Assembly: GCA_964606895.1 (NCBI GenBank)
Contig: CAZSHX010000008.1
Location: 19,161 to 83,160, forward strand
Length of the DNA: 64,000 nt
Source of the DNA: CAZSHX01 sp964606895
Lineage (GTDB): Bacteria; Bacteroidota; Ignavibacteria; Kapaibacteriales; UBA2268
Reading direction: 5' to 3'
Of the stretch, positions 1 through 7,811 are shown in pieces. The first letter of the stretch is position 1. Each line of letters opens with the position of its first letter. Both the position numbers and the translations under genes were made by a program. Below the pieces are notes generated by a model. That model was given only the letters and a program-made list of their open reading frames with translations. It did not search any database and was not told the DNA's origin.

Positions 1-2
1 CG

Positions 3-164
3 GGCGAAAGAAATTTCAACTCGGATAATGATTTTAATAAAGGTAGCGATTCAGAAAATAAACCAAGACAATACACCAGAAGAACTTCTGATTCTCCCAG
101 ACCTGTCGGCAGACCCAGAAAGACTTCTGATACAAATAAAGGTCCAACAAAACGGAGGTATTAA
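3..164 (+). CDS. 3' end of an unidentified gene (Arg/Lys/Ser-rich C-terminal tail)
   Basis: An open frame enters from the left edge and ends at a TAA at 162-164. The 53 visible residues are hydrophilic and rich in Arg, Lys, Ser, Asp and Asn, with a VGRPRK stretch near the end. Disordered basic tails like this occur at the C-terminus of RNA-binding proteins (for example pseudouridine synthases or RNA helicases) in this phylum, but the catalytic part is outside the window and the family cannot be named. The stop overlaps the next start (TAATG), and a GGAGG at 154-158 lies inside this tail, so the two genes are probably translationally coupled. This frame is preferred to the overlapping frame starting at 28 because of that overlap and the composition. 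Confidence 0.6.
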   Translation, partial: GERNFNSDNDFNKGSDSENKPRQYTRRTSDSPRPVGRPRKTSDTNKGPTKRRY

Positions 165-2320
165 TGAAAGTTTTTTATTCTTTTTCTTTGCTTGTTTTAG
201 TTTTTATTTTAAGTACATTCTATTCGAATTCCCAATTGCCAAGAGCTATTGGAACAAAAGACCTTGCAGTGCAGTGCTGGGCTACTGTTGAAACCAGCCC
301 TCCGGCAATCACACTGCATTGGAAAACAACGGATTTGACAAAACAGTTCCAAATTTCAAGAAAACTCCCATCAGAAACTGCATGGGAATTAGTTGCTACC
401 TTTACAGATAATCTAACAACATCTTACAAAGATGAAAATGTAGCTGTAGGTGAGCCTTGGGAATACGAAATTTCGACTTATTCAATTGGGGCTTATAGTG
501 TTAAAGTAAATGGAAAAGATACAATTGTGGCAATGGGCTTCAATGGCTACGGTTATCTTTATTCAGGCATTGAAATTCCTCCAGTGGAAAATAATGGTAA
601 AGTCATTCTGCTTATTGATGAAACTCTGAAAGATGCCGTTCCCCAGGAAATTAACACACTTGAAGAAGATTTGAATGCCGAAGGATGGGGTGTTGTACGC
701 AAATATGTACCAAGAAGTGAAAAATTCGATAGTGCTAATGTTATCAACAACAAGGCTTTAATAGTTGAAGAATACAACAAGGACCCATTGAACCTTAGTG
801 CTGTTTTCATTTTGGGAAGAGTAGCCGTACCATATTCCGGCAACTTCAATAATGGTTCCGCATTTCTTGATGCACATCCAGACCATAAAGGTGCTTGGCC
901 CGCTGATTTATATTATGGATTCATGAATGAAGCTTTTTGGACAGATCAATCTGTTAACGAAGTTTCGGCCTCCAGAAAAGAAAACTGGAATAAACCCTAT
1001 GATGGGAAATTTGACCTTTCTACTTTCAACTCAGGTTCTGTAGATTTAATGGTCGGAAGGGTTGATTTTGCAGACATGCCTGCATTTTTCGATGCGGCGG
1101 CTCCATATAAAAAATCAGAAATTGAACTTATTAAAAACTATCTGGATAAAGACCACAACTATCGTACAGGTCAAACTCCTGTTATTTACCGTGGTTTAAT
1201 CGGTGATGGATTCGGAATGTATGGAGAAGGATTTGCAGGTAGCGGATGGCGTAGCTTGATGGCTATTCTCAGTCCCGACAGTGTTAGAAGCGGAAATTAT
1301 TTCACCACATTGGGCACTGAAAACTATCTTTGGGCTTACGGATGCGGTGGTGGTTCTTATACAAGTTGCGGAACAATCGGCACTACAACAGATTTCGTTC
1401 AAAAGCCGGTAAATGCAACCTTCAGTTTGCTTTTTGGTTCTTACTTCGGCGACTGGGATTCGCAGAACAATTTCCTTAGAGCAAGTATCGCTTCATCCCC
1501 TTATACTTTGACTTGCGGCTGGAGCGGAAGACCTCACTGGTATATGCACCACATGGGAATGGGTCTTCCGGTAGGATATTCTGCAAGAGCAACCCAAAAC
1601 AATTATACTACATATAAGCCAAATGCTTTTTATTATACTCAGAACCCGCAAATTCAAGCGGCTGGTATTAAATCTACAGCAATTGCATTAATGGGGGACC
1701 CAACTCTGAAAATGTACAGCGGAACAGTTAAACCTCCAAAGAACCTTTCCGTAATTCAGCCACCGGGTTACCCGATTGAAGTTACTTGGGAAGATTCAGA
1801 TGATGCAGATATTGCAGGATACAACATTTACCGCTCGAACGAAAAATTTGGAGTTTATACAAAAATAAATTCTGATTTGATTAAAGTTCAGAGAAAATTT
1901 ATTGACACAAATCTTTACGAAGGTTCACTGTATTATATGGTTAAAGCTGTTAAACTTCAGCAAACCAATTCAGGTTCTTTCTATAACACAAGTTCAGGAT
2001 TGAGGAAACTCATTTTGGCTACTTCAGTGAAAGACAATAAAGACTTTACATTCGAATTTTCCTGCTCGCCGAATCCGGCAAAGGAATTTGTAAATATTTC
2101 CCTGACTCTCGAATCGAATTCACCTGTCAACTTATCAATTTTCGATGTTACCGGTAATCTGGTTAAAAATATTATTACACGTGATTTGGGTGCCGGAAGT
2201 CAGGAATTAGTATGGAATCTTACAGATAGCCGCGATACTAAGGTTTCTTCCGGTATTTATCTGATTAAATTAGTTCACGGAGAACAGGTACACGTTCAAA
2301 AAGTCGTTGTAATGCCCTGA
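164..2320 (+). CDS. Secreted C25-peptidase-like protein with fibronectin-like domains and T9SS sorting domain
   Basis: A 718-residue exported protein. It has an N-terminal signal peptide (about 1-23), a beta-rich segment (about 40-115) resembling fibronectin type III, a large central region (about 140-520) with HPDHKGAWPADLYYG near residue 240 and VGRVDFADMP near 300, a second fibronectin-like segment (about 540-630), and a type A T9SS sorting domain (about 645-718) ending in a basic strand. The central region resembles the gingipain/C25 peptidase fold found in many exported proteins of this phylum, but a catalytic Cys-His pair cannot be assigned by eye, so activity is unproven. The ATG is chosen because GGAGG lies six bases upstream and it directly precedes the signal peptide. 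It is coupled to the upstream gene through TAATG. A hairpin terminator follows. Confidence 0.75.
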   Translation: MKVFYSFSLLVLVFILSTFYSNSQLPRAIGTKDLAVQCWATVETSPPAITLHWKTTDLTKQFQISRKLPSETAWELVATFTDNLTTSYKDENVAVGEPWEYEISTYSIGAYSVKVNGKDTIVAMGFNGYGYLYSGIEIPPVENNGKVILLIDETLKDAVPQEINTLEEDLNAEGWGVVRKYVPRSEKFDSANVINNKALIVEEYNKDPLNLSAVFILGRVAVPYSGNFNNGSAFLDAHPDHKGAWPADLYYGFMNEAFWTDQSVNEVSASRKENWNKPYDGKFDLSTFNSGSVDLMVGRVDFADMPAFFDAAAPYKKSEIELIKNYLDKDHNYRTGQTPVIYRGLIGDGFGMYGEGFAGSGWRSLMAILSPDSVRSGNYFTTLGTENYLWAYGCGGGSYTSCGTIGTTTDFVQKPVNATFSLLFGSYFGDWDSQNNFLRASIASSPYTLTCGWSGRPHWYMHHMGMGLPVGYSARATQNNYTTYKPNAFYYTQNPQIQAAGIKSTAIALMGDPTLKMYSGTVKPPKNLSVIQPPGYPIEVTWEDSDDADIAGYNIYRSNEKFGVYTKINSDLIKVQRKFIDTNLYEGSLYYMVKAVKLQQTNSGSFYNTSSGLRKLILATSVKDNKDFTFEFSCSPNPAKEFVNISLTLESNSPVNLSIFDVTGNLVKNIITRDLGAGSQELVWNLTDSRDTKVSSGIYLIKLVHGEQVHVQKVVVMP

Positions 2321-2332
2321 TGGATTGATTAA

Positions 2333-3049
2333 ATGATTTCAATCAACTTTCATAGCAAAAAAAAACAAAAAGGCACAGGACCTGGTTCTGTGCCTTTCCT
2401 TTTATACTTTAAACTGAGAATTCTATTTGTTTTTTTTGTTGTTTCTTTCTTCCCAATTTTTTCCCTTCATTCAGCAGAAACCAAATCTGAAAAAAGCGAA
2501 ACCAATACGGCTTTCCTCTTTTCTTTGAAAAGTTTATTCACCCCTGAATCCGATTTTAATGGCGGAGTTGGTTTGCAATTCTATATTAAAAAAGATTTTG
2601 CTTTACGATTAAATTTTGGATTTGACTATTCTTCCGAAACGAGAAATAAACCATTGAATACTGAAAACGACTGGGTCTTTTCATCAAGCACAATCGAATT
2701 TATTCCGGCAATCAGGAAAGACTTTCTGAGCGAAGATAAAATTAAGATATATTCCGGTATTTGTGCAATTGTTTCTTATTCCGTTGACAACGAAACAGGT
2801 AGGGATTACAAGAATATTGATGTTGCAACCTCGAAAACAGGCTATGGCGGAGGTTTTTTCCTCGGGGCTGATTGGTTCCCCGTTAAGAACTTCAGTCTTG
2901 GTGCCGAATACCGGATGATTGCCAAAGGTACTTCAGGTTCTGTTGAAACAACCGACGGTACCAATATACAAACGGACAAATCACCTTCTAAATTCAGCAT
3001 CAATCTTAATGCTTCAAATATAAACTTCATCCTTGCTTATCATTTTTAG
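2333..3049 (+). CDS. Outer-membrane beta-barrel protein (start uncertain)
   Basis: A protein of up to 238 residues whose mature part alternates polar and aromatic residues in short strands (for example KDFALRLNFGFDYSSE) and ends in Phe (ILAYHF), as expected of an outer-membrane beta-barrel of the porin/OmpW-like size class. The function is unknown. The hydrophobic export segment is LRILFVFFVVSFFPIFSLHSA, but the only ATG lies 25 codons before it, and the codons between are occupied by the terminator hairpin at 2369-2397. The real start may therefore be the GTG at 2390 or the CTG at 2414, both just before the signal peptide. It converges on the next gene, which is on the other strand. Confidence 0.6.
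   Translation: MISINFHSKKKQKGTGPGSVPFLLYFKLRILFVFFVVSFFPIFSLHSAETKSEKSETNTAFLFSLKSLFTPESDFNGGVGLQFYIKKDFALRLNFGFDYSSETRNKPLNTENDWVFSSSTIEFIPAIRKDFLSEDKIKIYSGICAIVSYSVDNETGRDYKNIDVATSKTGYGGGFFLGADWFPVKNFSLGAEYRMIAKGTSGSVETTDGTNIQTDKSPSKFSINLNASNINFILAYHF
2369..2397 (+). terminator. Hairpin terminator-like element inside the 5' part of the barrel-protein frame
   Basis: AAAGGCACAG (2369-2378) and CTGTGCCTTT (2388-2397) form a perfect 10-bp stem with a 9-nt loop. An A-rich run precedes it and a T/C-rich stretch (TTTCCTTTTATACTTT) follows. It lies 49 bases after the stop of the secreted C25-like protein and fits as that gene's intrinsic terminator. It also sits inside the longest reading frame of the next gene. 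Confidence 0.7.
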
Positions 3050-3320
3050 TTTCTCCTATTTTTACAATAAAAATACGTATACAATCTTTCGAATCAATAT
3101 TTGCTTATAAAAAAATATATTCCGTGGTTGCAAAATGTTGTATCGAGTTTATATTGTAATCATAGTAATTTAGAATTCAATTGAAGCTTCCAAACATTTT
3201 CATTATAGCAATTATCCTTTATTAATAGGCGATTACCTTGAAAGGAATTATTCGGTAAATGAGTGTTTCAGACAAAATATTTCCTGAATTTAATGGGGCT
3301 CGGTAAGTAAGAAATGAAAT

Positions 3321-5681
3321 TTATTCAGCAATCAAAATCGGAAGAAAAAATCCGTTTTCTTCATAATTTACCCTGATTAGATAATAACCGCTTTTTATTC
3401 CTGAAATATCAAATTGAAACTCTCCCGAATTCGTAGTTATATTATCAGCTTCGGAAGAACTGTTATTGCTTTTGAAATTCAACGGTACTCTTTGCCCCAG
3501 AATATTTTGCAATTCAATAGTTGCATGATTTGGGTCTATCGGGTTCTCGCTTTCGAATTCATAAGGAATGCTTAACAAAGCAGAAGTTGGATTTGGGAAT
3601 GGTTTACCGACTGAGAAAGTATATTTTTTTGCAATTGACCTTGTTTTATAAACAAGAATTACATTGCACGAAGAGCTTGCTATATATAGATTTCCTAAAC
3701 CGAATCCCTTTAAAATTACTCTATGGGGCCAGCAGTTATCTTCAATAATGACTGTGTCGGTAAGCTTTCCAAGTTTGTTTGGCGAAAAGCAAACCTGAAT
3801 ATCTCTGGACTGTCCGGGAGCCAATCTAAATGAAAATTGGGACTGTGGAAATGAAAAGGAAGTATTGAACGACAGGCGAATATCATCAATAAACACATCT
3901 CTCCATCCAACATTTGCAATGTTAAAATTCCTGCATTTTAATTCAGTGTAAATCAATGAATCGAAATCGAAAGAACCCGCAGACAAAGATGCTGTTATTG
4001 CTATTGAATTGGTATCGGCACGGAAAGTGACATCAACAGAATCGGAAATCCCGGTACAGCCCTCAGCAGTAAATACCTGCAAAACATATCTGCCTGTTTG
4101 CCGAACGGTAATTTCTTTTTTCCCTGTCAGAACCGGATTTGGGTCAGGTACGATGAACCACTTATATTGAGCATAGTCTTTTGATGAGTATAGGACCAAC
4201 GAATCCCCAACACAGCGAACCTGCCCTCTGGCAAGGATTTCAGGCTTTGGATTTGGATAAACATTTATGGTGATTTCAGCTTTAGCCGGGCAATTATTGC
4301 TGTCAATGATATCAACAGTATATTTACCTGATTTTTTGACAACTATTTGTTTAGATTTGTCACCTGTTGACCAGATGTAACTAAGATAATCTTTTTCAAG
4401 AGAAAGTAAAGCTGAATCACCTTCACAAAATGCTATATTATTAATTGCCTGAATTTTCGGTTCGGACTTCGGATGCTGACGAATTGTATATGTTGCTTCA
4501 AATGAAGTATCACATAATGAATTATATGTTTTAAGGATATATTTGCCCGGTTTGCTAACTGTTATCGAACGGGTGGAGTCTCCGGTTGACCAAAAATAAT
4601 AAGTGTATTCATACCTTGAATTAAGAACTGTCATTGCTCCGTCACAAAGAATTGAATCACCGAGAACTTCAATGACGGGTTTTGTGGAATCGCTTAAGGA
4701 CATTTTCCATATTCCTGTCCCTACGGCGAATCCGGTTGTATCGTCAATGAACCAGATATCATCAAGAGTTGAAGGAGGCTCAATACCGCAGTTCTTCATC
4801 TCCCAAGAATCACCCCCATCGGAAGTGTAGAATAACGACCTGCTCCATCCGGCTGTCCATCCTCTGAGTGAATCAATCAAAAAGGCTCCGAACATCGCCG
4901 CACCGGTACTGAATTGTTTCCATGTTTTGCCGTTATCCCTTGAAAAGCGTACACCTCCGGCATCACCGCCTGTACATGGCGGAGAATAAGGAACCATAAA
5001 TGAATTGCCAAAATGTGCAATTTGTTCCTGCCAGTCATTTTTGCCACTGACTGAATAAATCTCCCAGGTTAAACCTCCGTTGATGGTACGCCAAAGCAAA
5101 CCACTGCTTGTTGCATAGCCCAAACCATCGCCGGAGAGCAAAAGAACGTGAGTTAATCCGGAACTAAGAACATTTTCTCCAAAAAGATACCATGATTTTC
5201 CGCCATTTGTCGTTCGGAAAAATTGCTGAGGAGAGTCACATCCACCACCAACAACAATTCCCGTATCTGGACTGCAAAAATAATTTCCCCAAAGTTCACT
5301 TGCACGCGGGTCAGTAACGTCGAACCAAGAAGCACCTCCGTCTGTGGTTTTGAAAATTTTGCCTGAACCGGATGTATAGCCAATGTTTTCAGTAGCAAAC
5401 CGAATGCACTCAAGTTGAAGGTTATTGTTGGAATCGGCGACGATTTTTGTTCCACGCCATGTTTTTCCCATATCGGTTGTTCGTATAACGTTGCCTTGCC
5501 ATCCGCAAACCCAACCGAAATTTGTATTGGACTTTAGAAAAAATATATCAAGCCATGAACCTCTGTCGAACGGAGGAGGAATATTTTTCAGCTTTTTCCA
5601 TTGAACCGATGATTCTACAGGCGAAAATGCCAGAAAAATAAAGGCTATACTATATATGAATATTGTTATTTTAAACTTCAT
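3321..5681 (-). CDS. Secreted YCF48/BNR-repeat beta-propeller protein with Ig-like domains and T9SS sorting domain
   Basis: A 786-residue exported protein. After a signal peptide (about 1-25), residues 25-340 hold repeated photosynthesis-system-II-assembly (YCF48)/BNR-type blades, recognisable by recurring RTTDMGKTW, KTTDGGASW, RTTNGGKSW and TSDGGDSW motifs. Residues about 340-560 hold three repeats of the type Y.WSTGD...I.V...GKY, which are Ig/PKD-like. An ASH-like segment (about 565-660) follows, and the end (about 695-786) is a type A T9SS domain starting near KPFPNPTSA. The start is set at the ATG at 5681 with AGGAAA upstream; a TTG immediately before it gives a one-codon-longer frame. 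It is probably an exported or surface-anchored protein of unknown ligand. Confidence 0.8.
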   Translation of the reverse strand: MKFKITIFIYSIAFIFLAFSPVESSVQWKKLKNIPPPFDRGSWLDIFFLKSNTNFGWVCGWQGNVIRTTDMGKTWRGTKIVADSNNNLQLECIRFATENIGYTSGSGKIFKTTDGGASWFDVTDPRASELWGNYFCSPDTGIVVGGGCDSPQQFFRTTNGGKSWYLFGENVLSSGLTHVLLLSGDGLGYATSSGLLWRTINGGLTWEIYSVSGKNDWQEQIAHFGNSFMVPYSPPCTGGDAGGVRFSRDNGKTWKQFSTGAAMFGAFLIDSLRGWTAGWSRSLFYTSDGGDSWEMKNCGIEPPSTLDDIWFIDDTTGFAVGTGIWKMSLSDSTKPVIEVLGDSILCDGAMTVLNSRYEYTYYFWSTGDSTRSITVSKPGKYILKTYNSLCDTSFEATYTIRQHPKSEPKIQAINNIAFCEGDSALLSLEKDYLSYIWSTGDKSKQIVVKKSGKYTVDIIDSNNCPAKAEITINVYPNPKPEILARGQVRCVGDSLVLYSSKDYAQYKWFIVPDPNPVLTGKKEITVRQTGRYVLQVFTAEGCTGISDSVDVTFRADTNSIAITASLSAGSFDFDSLIYTELKCRNFNIANVGWRDVFIDDIRLSFNTSFSFPQSQFSFRLAPGQSRDIQVCFSPNKLGKLTDTVIIEDNCWPHRVILKGFGLGNLYIASSSCNVILVYKTRSIAKKYTFSVGKPFPNPTSALLSIPYEFESENPIDPNHATIELQNILGQRVPLNFKSNNSSSEADNITTNSGEFQFDISGIKSGYYLIRVNYEENGFFLPILIAE

Positions 5682-6112
5682 CAATTTCCTTTTGTCCCGA
5701 AAAACAAAAATTTTTGGCTTATCAAATTATTTGCCATTTTTATGAACAAATTTCTTTCATTCTGCTAATCTGTTGATATAGAAAAACTTATTTTTCAAAA
5801 CTATTTCACTGATTGTTAATATAGTGTTAACAATCTGTTAACTATTCTATTTTTATAATATTTAAATTTTCCAAGAAAAAAAAGTTTCATTTTGAAAATA
5901 TTGTTCTTGTCTGTTTAAAAAAAATTCTTGAATTTGATGTCAATAAAATTTCAAGTTTTAAAAAATCTATTTTTCTAATTAATACTTTTATATGCAAAAT
6001 TTATTTTAAGTAAGAAGGTATTTTTGTCTTTACTTTAGAATAAGAATGTAGAAAGGCTGAATGAAATTTTATCGTAAGTTATTAATAAACATTATAAATA
6101 AAGGAGTTACCG
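5682..6112. other. AT-rich leader between divergent genes, upstream of dnaA
   Basis: About 430 bases without a gene. Composition is strongly A+T with many poly-A/T runs, as in a DNA-unwinding region. No exact DnaA box (TTATCCACA or its complement) was found by eye. It contains a phased TGTTAA array (5814-5841), an imperfect inverted repeat around 5926-5958 (CTTGAATTT / AAATTTCAAG) and the dnaA ribosome-binding site AAGGAG at 6101-6106. Both flanking genes read outwards, so at least two promoters must lie here. Confidence 0.5.
5814..5841. promoter_or_regulatory. Three TGTTAA repeats at exact 11-base spacing upstream of dnaA
   Basis: TGTTAA occurs at 5814, 5825 and 5836, exactly one helical turn apart. 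The second copy is part of the palindrome TGTTAACA. Phased repeats on one DNA face suggest a protein-binding array controlling dnaA, or an origin element. The role is inferred only from position and spacing. Confidence 0.4.
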
Positions 6113-7603
6113 GTGTTTAAAACAAACAATCCTGAAACCGTAGATTTGTTTTCTCAGGCTGATAGCCGAAAGGTTTCGGAAAAAAAGGATGCCGATAAGT
6201 TTTCTGATAGCGGAAATGCTGAGCTTCATTGGAATAAATGCCTTAATATCATAAAGGACAATGTTTCGACCCAAGTATTCAGAACTTGGTTCGAACCACT
6301 GAAAGCTATTTCAATCGAAGATTCGAAACTTTCCGTCAGAGTACCCAGCTACTTTTTCTGTGAATGGATTGAGGAGCATTTCGCACCTTTACTTCAGAAG
6401 ACACTACAACAAGTGATTGGTGAGAATGCAAGACTGCAATATGATGTCGTTGTGGACGACAACGGTGATTCGCTCGAAAAGAGGACAATCACTTTGCCGG
6501 GCTTTAAAAACGGAAGTCAGAAGAAACAAACGTCGTTGCCTTTTGCTCATAATCCTATTGCAGTTCAGGAGTTTCCATCTTTCCTGAATCCTCGCTATAC
6601 TTTCGACGGCTTTATCCGCGGCGAGAGCAATCAGCTTGCAAGTTCAGCGGCTATGGCTGTCAGCCAGAATCCCGGAGGGACACGGTTTAATCCTCTTTTG
6701 TTTTATGGAGATACAGGAATCGGGAAAACCCATCTTGCTCAGGCAATCGGGAATTTTATCTGTCAGAAGAACAGAAAATCAAGAGTTCTCTACACAACAA
6801 GCGAGAGCTTTACAATGGAATTTGTTAACGCTATTCAGAACAATAAGACAAATGAATTCATCAGCTTTTACAGAAGCATTGACGTTCTGATTGTTGATGA
6901 TATTCAGTTTTTTGCAGGAAAAGAAAAAACACAGGATAATTTCTTTCATACTTTCAATGCACTTCATCAGGCAGGCAAACAAATTATTCTTACGAGCGAT
7001 CGTCCGCCAAGAAGTCTTTCCGATGTTGACGACAGACTTATTTCCAGGTTCCAATGGGGTTTGACTGTTGACATTCAGCGACCCGACCTTGAAATGAGAA
7101 TGGCAATTCTTCAGAAGAAAAGTTTGGACGAAGGCTGGGAGCTTCCGATGGATATCATCGAATTCATTGCAAAAAATGTTACCCATAGTGTTCGTCAGCT
7201 TGAAGGAATATTAATCAGTTTAACAGCAAAAGTTACTCTCGACAGACGAGAAATGAATCTTGAATTAGCCAAGGAAGTTGTTTTCGGCGTTGCTAATAAC
7301 CAGCCGAAAATTCTGACAATAGATGATATCAAGGAAGCAGTTTCAGTTTATTACAACATTCCGCTTACCGATATTGAATCCAAGAACAGAAAGCATGAGA
7401 TAACACTTGCCAGACAAATGTGTATTTATATTGCCAAACAGCTGACTCAGCTCTCTCTGAAAAGTATAGGTTCAAATTTTGGCGGAAGAGACCACTCTAC
7501 CGTTCTTCATTCGTGCCAGACTATTGAGAACTATCTTGTCACCGACCGTTCGGTTAAGCATGCTTACGAAGCTTTAATGAAGAAACTAAAAACGAATTCT
7601 TAG
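6113..7603 (+). CDS. dnaA: Chromosomal replication initiator DnaA
   Basis: DnaA binds oriC and opens DNA in an ATP-dependent way. The 496 residues show all four domains: domain I (about 36-100, with WFEPLKAISIEDSKL), a linker, the AAA+ domain III with Walker A GDTGIGKTHL near 202-211 and Walker B LIVDDIQFF near 259, and the domain IV helix-turn-helix with the signature LARQMCIYIAKQLT and GGRDHSTVLHS near the end. Length is normal for the family. The Walker A reads GDTGIGKT where GGVGLGKT is usual, a mild deviation. The start is a GTG with AAGGAG seven bases upstream; there is no competing ATG before domain I. A strong terminator follows. dnaA is not next to dnaN or recF in this window. Confidence 0.97.
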   Translation: MFKTNNPETVDLFSQADSRKVSEKKDADKFSDSGNAELHWNKCLNIIKDNVSTQVFRTWFEPLKAISIEDSKLSVRVPSYFFCEWIEEHFAPLLQKTLQQVIGENARLQYDVVVDDNGDSLEKRTITLPGFKNGSQKKQTSLPFAHNPIAVQEFPSFLNPRYTFDGFIRGESNQLASSAAMAVSQNPGGTRFNPLLFYGDTGIGKTHLAQAIGNFICQKNRKSRVLYTTSESFTMEFVNAIQNNKTNEFISFYRSIDVLIVDDIQFFAGKEKTQDNFFHTFNALHQAGKQIILTSDRPPRSLSDVDDRLISRFQWGLTVDIQRPDLEMRMAILQKKSLDEGWELPMDIIEFIAKNVTHSVRQLEGILISLTAKVTLDRREMNLELAKEVVFGVANNQPKILTIDDIKEAVSVYYNIPLTDIESKNRKHEITLARQMCIYIAKQLTQLSLKSIGSNFGGRDHSTVLHSCQTIENYLVTDRSVKHAYEALMKKLKTNS

Positions 7604-7644
7604 ATTTCAATCTTCGATTGAACACTTAACTTGATGAATAACAG

Positions 7645-7693
7645 AATGCCCTCTTGATTCGGTAAATAAACCAAAACTCAAGAGGGCATTTTT
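7645..7693 (+). terminator. Terminator after dnaA, copy A of a repeated hairpin
   Basis: AATGCCCTCTTGA (7645-7657) and TCAAGAGGGCATT (7678-7690) form a perfect 13-bp stem, followed by a T run to 7693. The loop holds GGTAAATAAACC, which can form an inner GGT/ACC stem. The same design recurs at 12464-12513. It lies between convergent genes and can serve dnaA and possibly the opposite strand. Confidence 0.85.
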
Positions 7694-7811
7694 GCATTCT
7701 TCAGGAATTTGCGAAAAGTTTATATTTTTTCCCTAAAAATTAGAATAGAATATGTTTTTTAAAAAATCGGAAATCCGATATAGTCAGATATCCTGCTCCA
7801 GCCTTTTACCT

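Noticed and set aside
28..291. 87-codon plus-strand frame at the left edge
   Set aside because: It overlaps the better-supported frame ending at 164 and the secreted-protein start, and its second half translates the signal-peptide DNA in another frame.
5682..6112. Replication origin next to dnaA
   Set aside because: The region is AT-rich, but no TTATCCACA-type boxes were found by eye, so an oriC feature is not called; only the TGTTAA array is reported.
6779..7186. 135-codon minus-strand frame inside dnaA
   Set aside because: It is the complement of highly conserved DnaA coding sequence with no protein features of its own.
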